From assembly GCF_003596335.1 (NCBI RefSeq), contig NZ_QZCH01000003.1, forward strand, positions 124,001 through 188,000: 64,000 nucleotides of DNA, written 5' to 3'. The position numbers and the translations under genes are program-made. A model generated the notes under the pieces. That model had not been told where the DNA came from and searched no databases. It saw only the letters and a program-made list of their open reading frames with translations. Below, in pieces: positions 51,141 to 61,194 of this stretch. Position 1 is the first letter of the stretch, and each line of letters begins with the position of its first letter. The DNA comes from Motilimonas pumila (GTDB lineage: Bacteria; Pseudomonadota; Gammaproteobacteria; Enterobacterales; CBDFNC01).

Positions 51141-51569
51141 ATGAAAACTTTTGTTGCAAAACCAGAAAGCGTTCAACGCGACTGGTATGTAGTAGATGCT
51201 GAAGGTAAAACTTTAGGTCGTTTAGCTACTGAAATCGCTTCTCGTCTACGCGGTAAGCATAAAGCAGAATACACTCCACACGTTGACACTGGTGATTACA
51301 TCATCGTTGTAAACTGTGAGAAAGTTGCCGTAACTGGTAACAAAGCTGCAGGTAAGATTTACCATTCTCACACTGGTTACCCAGGTGGTTTGAAATCTAT
51401 CTCTTTCGAAAAGCTAATCGAAAAAGCACCAGAGCGTGTGATTCAATCAGCTGTTAAAGGTATGTTGCCAAAAGGTCCTCTAGGCCGCGCAATGTTCCGT
51501 AAATTGAAAGTTTACGCGGGTTCTGAGCATCAACATGCAGCTCAACAACCACAAGTTTTAGACATCTAA
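51141..51569 (+). CDS. rplM: 50S ribosomal protein L13
   Basis: This 142-residue protein has the same length as E. coli L13. The N-terminus [20 protein letters not shown] and the block [20 protein letters not shown] near residue 104 are family hallmarks. The ATG at 51141 is preferred to the frame start at 51126 because the family begins MKT and GGGTAAGAG lies upstream. Codon use is strongly biased, as for highly expressed genes. Confidence 0.98.
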   Translation: MKTFVAKPESVQRDWYVVDAEGKTLGRLATEIASRLRGKHKAEYTPHVDTGDYIIVVNCEKVAVTGNKAAGKIYHSHTGYPGGLKSISFEKLIEKAPERVIQSAVKGMLPKGPLGRAMFRKLKVYAGSEHQHAAQQPQVLDI

Positions 51570-51585
51570 TACGGAATTCAGGCAA

Positions 51586-51975
51586 ATGGCAAATCAATAC
51601 TACGGCACTGGTCGTCGCAAAAGCTCTACTGCTCGCGTGTTCCTAACAGCGGGTAGCGGTAACCTTACAATTAACAACCGTTCTCTTGAAGAGTTCTTCG
51701 GTCGTGAAACAGCACGTATGGTTGTTCGTCAACCACTTGAGCTGACTGAACTGACTGAAAAGTTCGATATCAAGGTAACAGTTAAAGGTGGTGGTACAAC
51801 AGGTCAAGCTGGTGCTATCCGTCACGGTATCACACGTGCACTAATGGAATTCGATGAGTCTCTACGTAGCGATCTACGTGCAGCTGGTTTCGTTACACGT
51901 GATGCTCGTAAAGTTGAGCGTAAGAAAGTGGGTCTACGTAAAGCACGTCGTCGTCCACAATTCTCGAAACGTTAA
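51586..51975 (+). CDS. rpsI: 30S ribosomal protein S9
   Basis: This 129-residue protein starts [19 protein letters not shown] and ends in the basic tail RRRPQFSKR whose last residues contact the P-site tRNA in ribosomes. It follows rplM after 16 bases, the usual operon, and ends in a strong terminator. Confidence 0.98.
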   Translation: MANQYYGTGRRKSSTARVFLTAGSGNLTINNRSLEEFFGRETARMVVRQPLELTELTEKFDIKVTVKGGGTTGQAGAIRHGITRALMEFDESLRSDLRAAGFVTRDARKVERKKVGLRKARRRPQFSKR

Positions 51976-51996
51976 TTTTTACGTCTTTCGATATAC

Positions 51997-52024
51997 AAAA
52001 CCCGGCCTCGGCCGGGTTTTTTTT
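51997..52024 (+). terminator. Rho-independent terminator after rpsI
   Basis: A GC-rich stem (AACCCGGC / GCCGGGTT, loop CTCG) is followed by eight or more T residues. Confidence 0.93.
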
Positions 52025-52231
52025 ATTCTATTGAAATTACACATATTCTGATGTTGATAGCATGTTAAAGGCATTATCAGCTTGTCAAATCCCTGTGGTT
52101 TCTTTAAAATTCACCGGATTTTTCTGTGACAATTGTACAGACCCGCAAAAGCAGAAATCTGCACAAGATGATATAGTTTTGCCGCAAAGGGAAATAATAA
52201 TAATCGCGGAGTCCGTAGGGAGAGTTTTTGG

Positions 52232-52822
52232 ATGAGCAATGCGCCTGTGAATACCGGCCGCCGAATGTTCCTCACTGCCACTACAGCTGTAGTGGGAGCC
52301 GCAGGAGCTGGGGCAGTGGCTGTGCCGTTTATAAAATCATGGAACCCGAGTGCTAAGGCGAAAGCTGCTGGTGCCCCGGTGAAAGTGGATGTAAGTAAAA
52401 TTGAACCTGGCCAATTAATTCGTATTGAATGGCAAGGTAAACCTGTTTGGGTGGTTTCAAGAACTGAATCTATCATGGCTGATTTAAAAGCTCATGAAGG
52501 TAAGTTAAGAGATCCAAACTCTGAAGAACCGCAACAGCCAGAATATGCGGCGAATCCTGCACGCTCTATCCGTCCGGATATTTTTGTAGCGGTAGGTCTA
52601 TGTACTCACTTAGGTTGTTCACCGACTTATTTGCCAGACAGCTTTGCTGAGCAAGTAGAAGGCGTGAAAAGTGGTTTCTTCTGTCCGTGTCACGGTTCGA
52701 AGTTTGACATGGCTGGTCGTGTATTCCAAAACGTACCTGCGCCACTCAACCTGATGATTCCTGAGTATCACTTCACAGACGAGAATACCCTGTTAGTTGG
52801 TGTATCTGAAGGAGAAGCATAA
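52232..52822 (+). CDS. petA: Ubiquinol-cytochrome c reductase Rieske iron-sulfur subunit
   Basis: This 196-residue protein has a Tat-type anchor: RRMFLTATTAVV at residues 10-21 and a hydrophobic helix to about 34. The Rieske 2Fe-2S ligands are visible as C124/H126 (CTHLGC, with C129 for the disulfide) and C151/H154 (CPCH, with C153). It transfers electrons from ubiquinol to cytochrome c1 in the bc1 complex. The stop overlaps the petB start by one base. Confidence 0.97.
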   Translation: MSNAPVNTGRRMFLTATTAVVGAAGAGAVAVPFIKSWNPSAKAKAAGAPVKVDVSKIEPGQLIRIEWQGKPVWVVSRTESIMADLKAHEGKLRDPNSEEPQQPEYAANPARSIRPDIFVAVGLCTHLGCSPTYLPDSFAEQVEGVKSGFFCPCHGSKFDMAGRVFQNVPAPLNLMIPEYHFTDENTLLVGVSEGEA

Positions 52823-54099
52823 TGATCAAAGGATTGGTAACCGGTGTCATAGATTGGGTCGATGCGCGTATCCCAATGACCGACACTTGGAATAAACACT
52901 TAGCGCAATATCCGACTCCAGTTAACTTTAACTTCTGGTACTTTTTTGGCTCATTAGCCATGCTAGTGCTGGTTAACCAAATCTTAACGGGTATTTGGTT
53001 AACCATGAACTATAACCCTTCTGCAGAAGGGGCGTTTGCTTCTGTTGAATACATCATGCGTGATGTTGAATACGGTTGGCTATTACGTTACATGCACTCT
53101 ACTGGTGCTTCGTTTTTCTTTATTGTTGTTTACCTGCACATGTTCCGTGGTTTGATCTACGGCTCTTACCAAAAGCCTCGTGAGTTAATCTGGGTATTTG
53201 GTATGTTGATTTTCCTTGTGTTAATGGCTGAAGCATTCATGGGGTATCTACTCCCCTGGGGGCAAATGTCGTTCTGGGGAGCCCAGGTAATAATCTCCTT
53301 GTTTGGTGCATTGCCGGTGATTGGGGATGACTTAACGTTGTGGATCCGTGGTGACTTTGTTGTCTCCGGAGCTACCTTAACGCGCTTCTTTGCCTTGCAC
53401 GTAGTTGCACTGCCGTTGGTGCTAGTGGTGTTAGTCTTCTTGCATATTGTTGCCCTTCACGAAGTTGGTTCCAACAACCCTGAAGGTATCGAGATTAAGA
53501 AGAAAAAAGGCAGCGTACCTGAATCAGAACTGAGCAAGTTTAAGTTCCACAAACAGTTCTCTGGTAAAAAAGATATCGTGGATGCAGCACCTTTCTTCCC
53601 GTACTTTGTAGTGAAAGACGTGGTGGGTATCGCCGTATTCTTATTCTTCTTTGCCGCGGTAATTTTCTACCTTCCTGAAGGTGGTGGTTACTTCCTTGAG
53701 CCGCCTAACTTTGAGCCGGCCAATGGTTTGAAGACACCTGAACACATTGCGCCAGTATGGTACTACACACCTTTCTACGCCATCTTACGTGCTATCCCAG
53801 ATAAGCTTATCGGGGTAATCGTATTTGGTAGCTCGGTAATGATTTTATGTTTCTTGCCATGGTTTGACCGTTGTAAGGTAAGATCGATTCGCTACCGCAG
53901 CATTTGGCACAAATTGAACATCACTCAGTTCATTATTTGCTTTATCATCCTGGGTATTTTAGGTGCGCTACCTGCAACACCTACGTACACCTTGATTTCG
54001 CAAATTTGTTCATTCGGTTATTTTGCATTCTTTGCTTTATTGTGGTTCTACAGTAAAAACGAGAAGTGTAAGCCAGTGCCAGAAAGGATTACTAAATAA
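52822..54099 (+). CDS. petB: Cytochrome b subunit of the bc1 complex
   Basis: This 425-residue polytopic protein carries both N- and C-terminal cytochrome b domains. Haem-ligating histidine regions are YMHSTGASFFFIVVYLH near residues 91-107 and FALHVVALPL through FLHIVALHE near 191-212. The quinol-site region is near 270-280. It forms the core of complex III with PetA and PetC; all three genes abut with 1-base overlaps. Confidence 0.96.
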   Translation: MIKGLVTGVIDWVDARIPMTDTWNKHLAQYPTPVNFNFWYFFGSLAMLVLVNQILTGIWLTMNYNPSAEGAFASVEYIMRDVEYGWLLRYMHSTGASFFFIVVYLHMFRGLIYGSYQKPRELIWVFGMLIFLVLMAEAFMGYLLPWGQMSFWGAQVIISLFGALPVIGDDLTLWIRGDFVVSGATLTRFFALHVVALPLVLVVLVFLHIVALHEVGSNNPEGIEIKKKKGSVPESELSKFKFHKQFSGKKDIVDAAPFFPYFVVKDVVGIAVFLFFFAAVIFYLPEGGGYFLEPPNFEPANGLKTPEHIAPVWYYTPFYAILRAIPDKLIGVIVFGSSVMILCFLPWFDRCKVRSIRYRSIWHKLNITQFIICFIILGILGALPATPTYTLISQICSFGYFAFFALLWFYSKNEKCKPVPERITK

Positions 54100-54833
54100 T
54101 GAAAAAGCTATTTATTACATTATTTGCACTGTTACCTGGGTTAGTATTTGCTGCTGGCCCAAGCATTCCGCTAGACAAAGCTAACTTTGACCTAACGGAC
54201 AAGGTGTCGTTGCAAAACGGTGCTAAATTATTTATGAACTACTGTTTTGGTTGTCATGCGACTGGCTATCAACGTTATGAGCGTGTTGCGAATGACCTCG
54301 ATATTCCAAATGAAATCATGATGGCAAACATGGTTTTTACTGACCAAAAGATTGGCGACTTGATGCACAATGCCATCAATAAAGAAGATGCCGCTAAATG
54401 GTTTGGCGCCGCTCCACCGGACTTAACCTTGGTGGCTCGTCTGCGTGGGCCAGATTGGTTATACACGTATTTGCGTTCTTTCTATCAAGACCCAAGCCGT
54501 CCGTTTGGCGTGAACAACACGGTATTTCCTGACGTAGGTATGCCCCATGTGTTAGAAGAATTGCAAGGTGTACCAAAAGCGGTTTATGCTGTTGAAATCG
54601 TAGACGGTGAAGAGCACAAGACCTTAGATTACATTGAAACAGATGGCACTGGCGAACTTAGTGCAGATGAATATGACCAAGCCGTATTAGATATGGTAAA
54701 CTTCATGGTCTATTCGGGTGAGCCAATGCGAGTTGAGCGTGAAAGACTGGGCGTATTTGTCTTAGGCTTCATTTTCATCTTCTTTATCATCAGCTACTTG
54801 CTGAAGAAAGAGTTCTGGCGCGACGTACACTAA
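54099..54833 (+). CDS. petC: Cytochrome c1 subunit of the bc1 complex
   Basis: This 244-residue exported protein has a signal peptide ending near VFAAG (about residue 19). A single haem-binding site C49-F-G-C52-H53 is present, and a C-terminal membrane anchor lies at about 216-233. The short length is typical of gammaproteobacterial c1. A nested hairpin with a T-tract follows before sspA. Confidence 0.96.
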   Translation: MKKLFITLFALLPGLVFAAGPSIPLDKANFDLTDKVSLQNGAKLFMNYCFGCHATGYQRYERVANDLDIPNEIMMANMVFTDQKIGDLMHNAINKEDAAKWFGAAPPDLTLVARLRGPDWLYTYLRSFYQDPSRPFGVNNTVFPDVGMPHVLEELQGVPKAVYAVEIVDGEEHKTLDYIETDGTGELSADEYDQAVLDMVNFMVYSGEPMRVERERLGVFVLGFIFIFFIISYLLKKEFWRDVH

Positions 54834-54863
54834 ACAAACCCTAAATTGGTTTGATTAAAAGAT

Positions 54864-54905
54864 GGCAATGTGGGTAATGACCTGCATTGCCTTTTATGTT
54901 TTTAA
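54864..54905 (+). terminator. Nested hairpin terminator between petC and sspA
   Basis: GGCAATG pairs with CATTGCC, and inside it GGT pairs with ACC around an AATG loop. A T-rich tract (TTTTATGTTTTT) follows. It probably ends the pet operon; sspA starts 16 bases after the T-tract. Confidence 0.7.
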
Positions 54906-54921
54906 AGAGTTGGAGGATTAA

Positions 54922-55557
54922 ATGGCAGTTGCTGCTAATAAACGCTCTGTGATGACCCTATTTTCTGGCGCATCTGATTTATACAGTCACCAGGTACGTA
55001 TCGTACTGGCTGAGAAAGGTGTCAGTGTTGAAATTACCCAAGTGGATCCAGATAACTTGCCGGCAGAATTGGTTGAGCTAAACCCATACCAATCTGTACC
55101 AACTCTGATTGACCGAGAGCTTGTGTTGTACGAGTCTCATATCATCATGGAATACCTTGATGAGCGTTTCCCGCACCCGCCGCTAATGCCTGTTTACCCT
55201 GTTGCGCGTGGTACCAGCCGCCTGATGATGCATCGCATTAAAAACGATTGGTACAGTTTAGTGGAAACTATCGCTAACGGTAGCCCTGAAGCTGCGCAAA
55301 CCGCTCGCGCTAAACTGACAGAAGCCTTGATCAGCATCGCGCCAGTATTTGACGAAATGGACTACTTTATGAGTGAAGAGTTCACGCTGGCTGATTGCTA
55401 CATGGCACCTTTGCTATGGCGCTTGCCTGAGCTCGGCATTGAACTAACAGGTCCGGCAACCAAAGGCATGAAAGCTTACATGATACGTTTATTCGATCGT
55501 GAATCATTCCAAGCCTCTTTAACGGAAACTGAGCGCGACATTCGCGTACTGATTTAA
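54922..55557 (+). CDS. sspA: SspA, stringent starvation protein A
   Basis: This 211-residue glutathione-S-transferase-like regulator binds RNA polymerase in enterobacteria and supports stationary-phase acid tolerance. The thioredoxin-like N domain (about 10-85) carries ELNPYQSVPTLIDREL. The surface segment FPHPPLMP contains the PHP motif known to be needed for SspA activity. A good GGAGG site precedes the ATG. SspB follows after 2 bases. Confidence 0.96.
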   Translation: MAVAANKRSVMTLFSGASDLYSHQVRIVLAEKGVSVEITQVDPDNLPAELVELNPYQSVPTLIDRELVLYESHIIMEYLDERFPHPPLMPVYPVARGTSRLMMHRIKNDWYSLVETIANGSPEAAQTARAKLTEALISIAPVFDEMDYFMSEEFTLADCYMAPLLWRLPELGIELTGPATKGMKAYMIRLFDRESFQASLTETERDIRVLI

Positions 55558-55559
55558 GC

Positions 55560-55958
55560 ATGACTGAAATGACGCCTAATCGCCCGTATTTATTACGGGC
55601 TTTTTTTGACTGGATTTTAGATAACGAATTAACGCCGCATTTAGTGGTAGATGCTTTGGCTGCCCACGTGCAAGTACCACAGCAATTCGTTAATGACGGC
55701 AAGATTGTACTTAATATCGCTCCTAGCGCAGTGACTGCATTTGAGATGGATAATCAGGCGGTAAGCTTTAACGCTCGCTTTTCTGGCTCTCCGTTTCAAG
55801 TGTATATACCTATCTATGCGGTAGAAGCTATTTATGCGCGAGAAAATGGCGCAGGTACCATGTTTGAACCTGAACCTGGCTATCAAGGTGAACCAGAGCC
55901 GCCGGAGCCAGAGCCGACACCGCCCAAGGGCCGACCAGGCTTGAGAGTAGTTAAATAA
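55560..55958 (+). CDS. sspB: SspB, ClpXP specificity adaptor
   Basis: This 132-residue adaptor delivers ssrA-tagged proteins to ClpXP. A dimerisation and tag-binding domain occupies about 5-110. A Pro/Glu-rich linker (EPEPPEPEPTPPKG) leads to the C-terminal ClpX-binding tail GRPGLRVVK, which closely resembles the E. coli XB motif. The gene is followed at once by a terminator. Confidence 0.96.
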   Translation: MTEMTPNRPYLLRAFFDWILDNELTPHLVVDALAAHVQVPQQFVNDGKIVLNIAPSAVTAFEMDNQAVSFNARFSGSPFQVYIPIYAVEAIYARENGAGTMFEPEPGYQGEPEPPEPEPTPPKGRPGLRVVK

Positions 55959-55984
55959 AAAAACCGCCTAAAGGCGGTTTTTTT
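55957..55984. terminator. Bidirectional terminator between sspB and dolP
   Basis: The stem ACCGCC / GGCGGT is flanked by A7 and T7 tracts with a TAAA loop. The converging genes sspB (+) and dolP (-) both end here. Confidence 0.93.
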
Positions 55985-56006
55985 ATTGCTTACAGAGCAC
56001 TCTTCG

Positions 56007-56660
56007 TTATTGTTGAGTCGTTTCTTCTTCGCCAGCGACCACCGTGGCACTCTCCGCCTCTGCTGCCTGGGCAGGCGTTTCAAGGTATTGAAATACTTTG
56101 ACAACACGCTTTACACCATTAATGTTGCGAGTGATTTCAACTGCTTGAGCGGCCTCATCTTGGGTGACTAAACCTATCAAAAAGACTTCACTGTTTTCGG
56201 TGACCACTTTAATCTTTAAAGGGTTAACCTTAGGGTCATCCAATAACAAACTTTTTGTTTTAGTGGTGAGCCAAGAGTCACTGCTGCGCTGTGATAAGCT
56301 GATTAAGCCCGCGACGCGAATTTCGTTATAGACTTTGGTGACGCCAGCGACAGACCTGACCGTCGTTTCCGCTTGCTGGCGATATTCTTCATTACTGGTT
56401 TGGCCAACCAACAAAACGTGGCCGTTATTACTGATGGCTGAAATGCGTGAAGCCTTCATCAGGCCTTCGTTTTTTGCTAACGCATTAGCGGCTTTGATTT
56501 CAATGTTTTGATCATCGATTTGTGCGCCAATGCTACGGTTATCACTGACCATTACTGCTGTAGTAGCTGCACCTGCGACAACCAAGCCTGCACAGCCTTG
56601 TACGCCGAGGATACTGGCCAATAAGCCGACGCGCAATAAAGGTGAGACTGTCATGGTCAT
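56007..56660 (-). CDS. dolP: DolP (YraP), outer-membrane lipoprotein with two BON domains
   Basis: This 217-residue lipoprotein has lipobox LGVQGC with Cys23 and two BON domains at about 47-118 and 125-195. A short Glu/Thr-rich tail ends the protein. DolP supports outer-membrane integrity and the BAM complex in E. coli. The start overlaps the diaA stop by 4 bases; a second ATG two codons later is an alternative. Confidence 0.93.
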   Translation of the reverse strand: MTMTVSPLLRVGLLASILGVQGCAGLVVAGAATTAVMVSDNRSIGAQIDDQNIEIKAANALAKNEGLMKASRISAISNNGHVLLVGQTSNEEYRQQAETTVRSVAGVTKVYNEIRVAGLISLSQRSSDSWLTTKTKSLLLDDPKVNPLKIKVVTENSEVFLIGLVTQDEAAQAVEITRNINGVKRVVKVFQYLETPAQAAEAESATVVAGEEETTQQ

Positions 56661-57244
56661 GCTCCGGTTGAAAACAGGGTCTGGTCAATTAAATCACTGA
56701 TGCAGTTAAGAGTGAATAGGTGGACTTCTTCAATCCGGCAGCCTTTAGGTGAAGGTGCGCGGATCTCAACATCCGTAGCGCTTAATAGCCCAGCCATCTC
56801 ACCGCCATCTGCACCCGTCAAAGCTACAATCTGCATATCTCGGCTTACCGCTGCTTCCACTGCTTTGATAACATTACGACTATTACCACCATGTGAAATA
56901 GCCAATAAAATATCACCCGCTTGTGCCAATGCTCGCACTTGTTTGGCATAAATTTCGTCAAAGTGGGTGTCTGTGGTAATGGCGGATATTAAGGTTGAAT
57001 CAGAAGTAATTGAAATAGCAGGCAAGCTAGGACGCTCTGTTTCAAACTTATTCAGTAAATGCGATGCAAAGATTTGCGCCAATGCGGCATTGCCACCATT
57101 ACCACAAACAATAATTTTGTTACCGTTTAATAGGCAGTGCACCATCATCAAGGCCGCTTTCTCAATGTATTCGGGTAATGCTTCAGCGGCGGCTATTTTA
57201 GTCTGTATGCTTTCCGTAAAGCTCTCTTTGATCTTATCGCGCAT
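56657..57244 (-). CDS. diaA: DiaA, SIS-domain DnaA-binding protein
   Basis: This 195-residue SIS-domain protein resembles phosphoheptose isomerase (GmhA) and has [20 protein letters not shown] at about 44-63. Its position between yraN and dolP indicates DiaA, which in E. coli binds DnaA to time initiation at oriC, rather than GmhA. Sequence alone does not fully exclude an isomerase role. Confidence 0.9.
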   Translation of the reverse strand: MRDKIKESFTESIQTKIAAAEALPEYIEKAALMMVHCLLNGNKIIVCGNGGNAALAQIFASHLLNKFETERPSLPAISITSDSTLISAITTDTHFDEIYAKQVRALAQAGDILLAISHGGNSRNVIKAVEAAVSRDMQIVALTGADGGEMAGLLSATDVEIRAPSPKGCRIEEVHLFTLNCISDLIDQTLFSTGA

Positions 57245-57247
57245 TGG

Positions 57248-57607
57248 TTAATACTCCTGAAATGCGTTTTTTACCCAAAGGGGAGAGTCTGCGTCGGCTT
57301 GGTATGCGATAACATCAAAGCGACAATAGGCTTGGGTGTTTTGTGTCATTAAATAATGCTTTGCGGCGGCTAAAATCCGTTGTTGCTTGCGATAGGTTAC
57401 GGTTTCTACGGCCTGCCCAAACTGACTTTGCTGGCGATATTTTACTTCAACAAAGACAAGGGTGTCTGCTTGACGCATGATTAGATCTACTTCACCTTGG
57501 CGAGTAGTATAGTTACGGCAAACAAGACGTAAACCGGCCTGTGATAAAAAATCACAGGCCTTGTCCTCGTAATATTGGCCTTGTGCGCGGCTATTTGTGA
57601 TAGGCAT
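57248..57607 (-). CDS. yraN: YraN (UPF0102) nuclease-like protein
   Basis: This 119-residue UPF0102 protein with a restriction-nuclease-like fold carries QGQYYEDKACDFL near the N-terminus, then GEVDLIMRQADTLVFVEVKYR at about 38-58, the Asp...Glu-x-Lys pattern of this fold. Biochemical function is not well established. It lies between lpoA and diaA, as in E. coli. Confidence 0.93.
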   Translation of the reverse strand: MPITNSRAQGQYYEDKACDFLSQAGLRLVCRNYTTRQGEVDLIMRQADTLVFVEVKYRQQSQFGQAVETVTYRKQQRILAAAKHYLMTQNTQAYCRFDVIAYQADADSPLWVKNAFQEY

Positions 57608-57659
57608 AGCTCAATTATTCACCTCGCACGGAGTATTGCCTCAGCATAGTTACGTCCAT

Positions 57660-59765
57660 TTAGAGGGGCGTGTCTGTAGAGTGACTTTCTAGCGTCTCGG
57701 TTAAGTCTTCTTCTTCAAACGATAACGTGTTTTGTGGTTCATTTGGCTCTACCTCCAGCTCAAGTGAGTCGGCCTGAGGTGTTGCAGGTTCTTGATAGCT
57801 ATTATCAAAACTGTTGTCTGGTGCCGTGTCTAACTGAGTCTCTTCAAAACCAAACTCAGCGTTGGCGTTGATAGGCGTTTCTTCTGACACTGGAGTTAAA
57901 GCATTACTTTGTTCTGGCTGAGTTAAATATGCCGGCGTAATCAGTTTCGTTTCGCCGTCAACGTACTGCCCCCAAGCTAAGTAGCTGTCGACGTAATTGT
58001 CACTGTTTAGACCAAGCTGCCCACTAACCCCTTTTAACTTCACACTGCTATCGGCCTGCATTTCAGCTAGTTGCGGGATCAGATGCCAAGCATCAATACC
58101 AATGGCATAAAAACGCAGCTCACCGGCAGAGCGTGATGGCCACAAGGTTTTCGCTTCACTTAAGTACGGATTGTCAGGCTCAATGATAATAGGCAGGTCG
58201 CTGTGGTAAACCAAGTTAAGATCGAGTTTTTGTTCTTTACTCATGTTGGTGCTTGCGCTGCGTGAGCCAGTATAAATGCCCATTTGCTCGGCAAATGGGC
58301 TTACTGTTACATCAATAAAAGGTTTGATAATACTCAGTTCAATCGGCGCGGCAATGATGTAAATACCTTGCACATCGCGACGGCTTCGGACTTCAGCTTT
58401 GGCGTTATAACTGACTTGTTGTCTGAGTTGGTTAATGCGTTGTTGGCTGGCGTTGGTGCGTAAAATGTCAGGGATCATTTTTTGCATTTGCTGGCGGTCT
58501 GTAAAGTAATGTACTTCCGCTTTATGGCCCGTTAAACCAAGCCATTCTTCGCTAAATGCATTTGCCATGCGTTCACCGTAGCGTCCTCTTGGAGCGATAA
58601 CTAAAGCGTGCTGGCGGCCATCGTCAAACACTTTTTGCGCAGTTTGCTCCGCTTCGCCTTCCGGAGAAAGTGCAAAATAGAATTGGCTGGCGTTGTAACC
58701 GGCGTCTTCAACACGGTTTAACGCTAGCATGGGTAAGGTATTATTTAATCGAGTTAGCTCTTCGATATTACTTTTGAGCAGAGGCCCGACGATAAAGTCA
58801 GCGCCATTGGCAGTGGCTTGCTGATAGAGACCGGCAATACTATTGGTTTGCGTGTCTAAGAAGTTAACTTGAGCTGAGCCACCTTCAGCGGTATAAGCCT
58901 TTAAAATACCATCACGAATAGCTTGGCCTTGCGCTGCGTATTTTCCTGACAGAGGTAAAAAAACTGCGACATTTTGTGGTTTAAACGCCGGCCCTGCAAT
59001 GCCTTGGCTAGAGCCTGGAAAGTAGAGAGAAGCCGCGTGTTGCGGATATTGGTTTTTCCAAAATGCTATTTCTTGTTCAAGTTGGCTGCCCTGACCGCGA
59101 TAGAGTTTTTGAATTAAACCTAACTCAAACCACGCTCGAAAGTTATCGTCTTGGCTTTGCGCCAGCATAGTTTGCAGTTGTTTCTCGGTATGGCGATTAA
59201 GCAATTGCCAGATTTGGTTATTGTTTGCTTGAATCGCCTCAGGCTCTAACAAGTAATTGTTAAGCTGAATAAACGAAAACATGGCTTCACTTGCCTGGTT
59301 TTCGGCCAGCTGCGCATTGCCTTTGAGGGTTAAATAGCTGGCCCAAGCAGCGCTGTCTAAGTCGCTTGGTGAAACTTGTTTAAGTTGGGTTAATGCTGTC
59401 TCGTTATCTCCCTCCATGACAAAGCTTTGAGCGCGGATGAGTTGCTTCTCCGACATTTGCTGGGGTGATAAGTTTTGCTTATCGAGCTGTTGCAGAACGG
59501 CGAGTGCTTGTTGGCTATGGCCACCAGCAAGAAATGAGCGCGCAGCAAGTAACTGCCAGTCAATGTTGTAGCTGCCCGAGCTTTTATTCGCTTGTTCTAG
59601 GTAGTAATCTGAAGTGGCGGTTAAAGGGGCCATGACCGGCGGAGGAGTAATGCCTGCAGCGGTAGGAGACTTTTGTGTACCACTACAAGCAGTAATTAAA
59701 AGAACGGTCGTTAAACAAAGGCTTGCTCGTGTTACACTCAGTGACTTAAGAAGTTTCAAATCCAT
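57660..59765 (-). CDS. lpoA: LpoA, lipoprotein activator of PBP1A
   Basis: This 701-residue lipoprotein has lipobox ITAC with Cys27. An N-terminal TPR-like helical domain covers about 40-255, and a periplasmic-binding-protein-like domain follows at about 260-600 (NVAVFLPLSGKYAAQGQAIRDG). A disordered Glu/Thr-rich tail of about 80 residues ends the protein and is longer than the conserved domain needs. LpoA crosses the periplasm to stimulate PBP1A. ATG at 59765 was chosen over a TTG at 59783. Confidence 0.93.
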   Translation of the reverse strand: MDLKLLKSLSVTRASLCLTTVLLITACSGTQKSPTAAGITPPPVMAPLTATSDYYLEQANKSSGSYNIDWQLLAARSFLAGGHSQQALAVLQQLDKQNLSPQQMSEKQLIRAQSFVMEGDNETALTQLKQVSPSDLDSAAWASYLTLKGNAQLAENQASEAMFSFIQLNNYLLEPEAIQANNNQIWQLLNRHTEKQLQTMLAQSQDDNFRAWFELGLIQKLYRGQGSQLEQEIAFWKNQYPQHAASLYFPGSSQGIAGPAFKPQNVAVFLPLSGKYAAQGQAIRDGILKAYTAEGGSAQVNFLDTQTNSIAGLYQQATANGADFIVGPLLKSNIEELTRLNNTLPMLALNRVEDAGYNASQFYFALSPEGEAEQTAQKVFDDGRQHALVIAPRGRYGERMANAFSEEWLGLTGHKAEVHYFTDRQQMQKMIPDILRTNASQQRINQLRQQVSYNAKAEVRSRRDVQGIYIIAAPIELSIIKPFIDVTVSPFAEQMGIYTGSRSASTNMSKEQKLDLNLVYHSDLPIIIEPDNPYLSEAKTLWPSRSAGELRFYAIGIDAWHLIPQLAEMQADSSVKLKGVSGQLGLNSDNYVDSYLAWGQYVDGETKLITPAYLTQPEQSNALTPVSEETPINANAEFGFEETQLDTAPDNSFDNSYQEPATPQADSLELEVEPNEPQNTLSFEEEDLTETLESHSTDTPL

Positions 59766-59881
59766 CAGCTCTATTTCTACCAAAAAGATGTGTATAGTTT
59801 AATCGCCAGAGGTGGTTTTCTCAATCATTGGTCACACAAGAGCCGATATTAATTCAATATTTTCTTTGGTTAATCATTAAT

Positions 59882-60718
59882 ATGTCTGATTTAGCAAGTT
59901 TGTTTATCGTGCCAACTCCGATTGGCAACATCCAAGACATCTCTGCCCGCGCGTTAGCGGTGCTGCAGCAAGTTGATCTTATCGCGGCGGAAGATACTCG
60001 TCACACCGCCAAGCTGCTTAACCATTATCAAATTTCTAAGCCATGCTTTGCGCTGCATGATCATAATGAGCAGCAAAAATCCGCGGGCTTGATTGCAAAA
60101 ATTCAAGCGGGTCAAAGTATCGCCTTGGTGTCAGACGCTGGCACGCCGTTAATCAGTGATCCTGGCTACCATTTGGTTAATGATTGCCGCGCTGCCGGGG
60201 TGAATATTGTGCCGCTACCAGGCCCATGCGCGGCCATTACGGCTTTGAGTGCGGCGGGTTTACCGTCTGACCGCTTCAGCTTTGAAGGCTTTCTGCCCGC
60301 CAAAGAAAAAGCCAAAGTAGATACCTTAACGGCATTACTCGAAGAGCCACGGACGATGATTTTCTATGAGTCGCCGCGACGCGTGTTAGACACTCTGGAG
60401 CAAATAGTCAAAGTCATGGGGCCAGACAGGCGGGTTGTGGTCGCCCGTGAAATCACTAAAACTTTTGAAACGATTCATGGCGCTGGCGCAGCTGAAATGT
60501 GGCAATGGCTGGGTGAAGACGAAAATCGTCGCAAAGGTGAGATAGTGCTGTTGATTGCGGGGCACAAACCGGACCCTCATGCATTGCCTCAAGCCGCACT
60601 GCAAACCTTAACGCTATTAGTTAAAGAGTTACCTCTCAAAAAAGCTGCTGCCATTACGGCTGAAATTCATAAAGTGAAAAAGAACGCACTGTATAAATGG
60701 GGCCTCGATAACTGCTAG
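59882..60718 (+). CDS. rsmI: RsmI, 16S rRNA 2'-O-ribose methyltransferase
   Basis: This 278-residue SAM-dependent enzyme of the tetrapyrrole-methylase fold modifies C1402 of 16S rRNA in E. coli. The core motifs are [15 protein letters not shown] at about 6-20, [11 protein letters not shown] near 37 and [15 protein letters not shown] near 81. The ATG at 59882 matches the family; a frame from 59828 would add 18 residues. It is divergent from lpoA, as in E. coli. Confidence 0.96.
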   Translation: MSDLASLFIVPTPIGNIQDISARALAVLQQVDLIAAEDTRHTAKLLNHYQISKPCFALHDHNEQQKSAGLIAKIQAGQSIALVSDAGTPLISDPGYHLVNDCRAAGVNIVPLPGPCAAITALSAAGLPSDRFSFEGFLPAKEKAKVDTLTALLEEPRTMIFYESPRRVLDTLEQIVKVMGPDRRVVVAREITKTFETIHGAGAAEMWQWLGEDENRRKGEIVLLIAGHKPDPHALPQAALQTLTLLVKELPLKKAAAITAEIHKVKKNALYKWGLDNC

Positions 60719-60790
60719 TGGTTCACTCTTCATTGCGACTGCAGAGGTAACCATTGTAGTTTGCTTACACTGAAGCTATAATCCGCCGCC

Positions 60791-61154
60791 TGAGTTGACC
60801 AGACCGTCGTCGCTTACCTTCATTTTGATAGGTAAGGGGAGGAAAGTCCGGGCTCCACAGGGCAGGGTGCCAGATAACGTCTGGGGGGCGTGAGCCCACG
60901 ACAAGTGCAGCAGAGAGAAGACCGCCGATGACTTCTTCGGAAGAACAGGTAAGGCTGAAAGGGTGCGGTAAGAGCGCACCGCGCAACTGGTAACAGTTTG
61001 TGGCGAGGTAAACTCCACCCGGAGCAAGACCAAATAGGCTTCCTTAAGGTATGGCCCATATCGGAAGCGGGTAGGTTGCTTGAGCCTGTGAGTGATTGCA
61101 GGCCTAGACGAATGACGGTTCACGACAGAACCCGGCTTATCGGTCGACTCACCT
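60791..61154 (+). ncRNA. rnpB: RNase P RNA (type A)
   Basis: The 364-base RNA shows the conserved blocks of bacterial type A RNase P RNA. GAGGAAAGTCCGGGCTCC is at 60839-60856, GGTGAAAGG-like and GCGCACCGCGC elements are near 60955-60985, and AGACGAATGAC and CAGAACCCGGCTTATCGG are near the 3' end. GAGTTGACC at the 5' end pairs with GGTCGACTC at 61142-61150 to form helix P1. It trims tRNA 5' leaders with the RnpA protein. Location after rsmI is shared with E. coli relatives. Confidence 0.97.
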
Positions 61155-61160
61155 CTTTAT

Positions 61161-61194
61161 AAAGCCAGACGAGTATTTACCGTCTGGCTTTTTT
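61161..61194 (+). terminator. Rho-independent terminator after rnpB
   Basis: The 11-base stem AAAGCCAGACG / CGTCTGGCTTT is followed by a T-tract. Confidence 0.92.

Noticed and set aside
60776-61123. Minus-strand frames opposite rnpB
   Set aside because: They are antisense to a clear RNase P RNA whose structure constrains the sequence.
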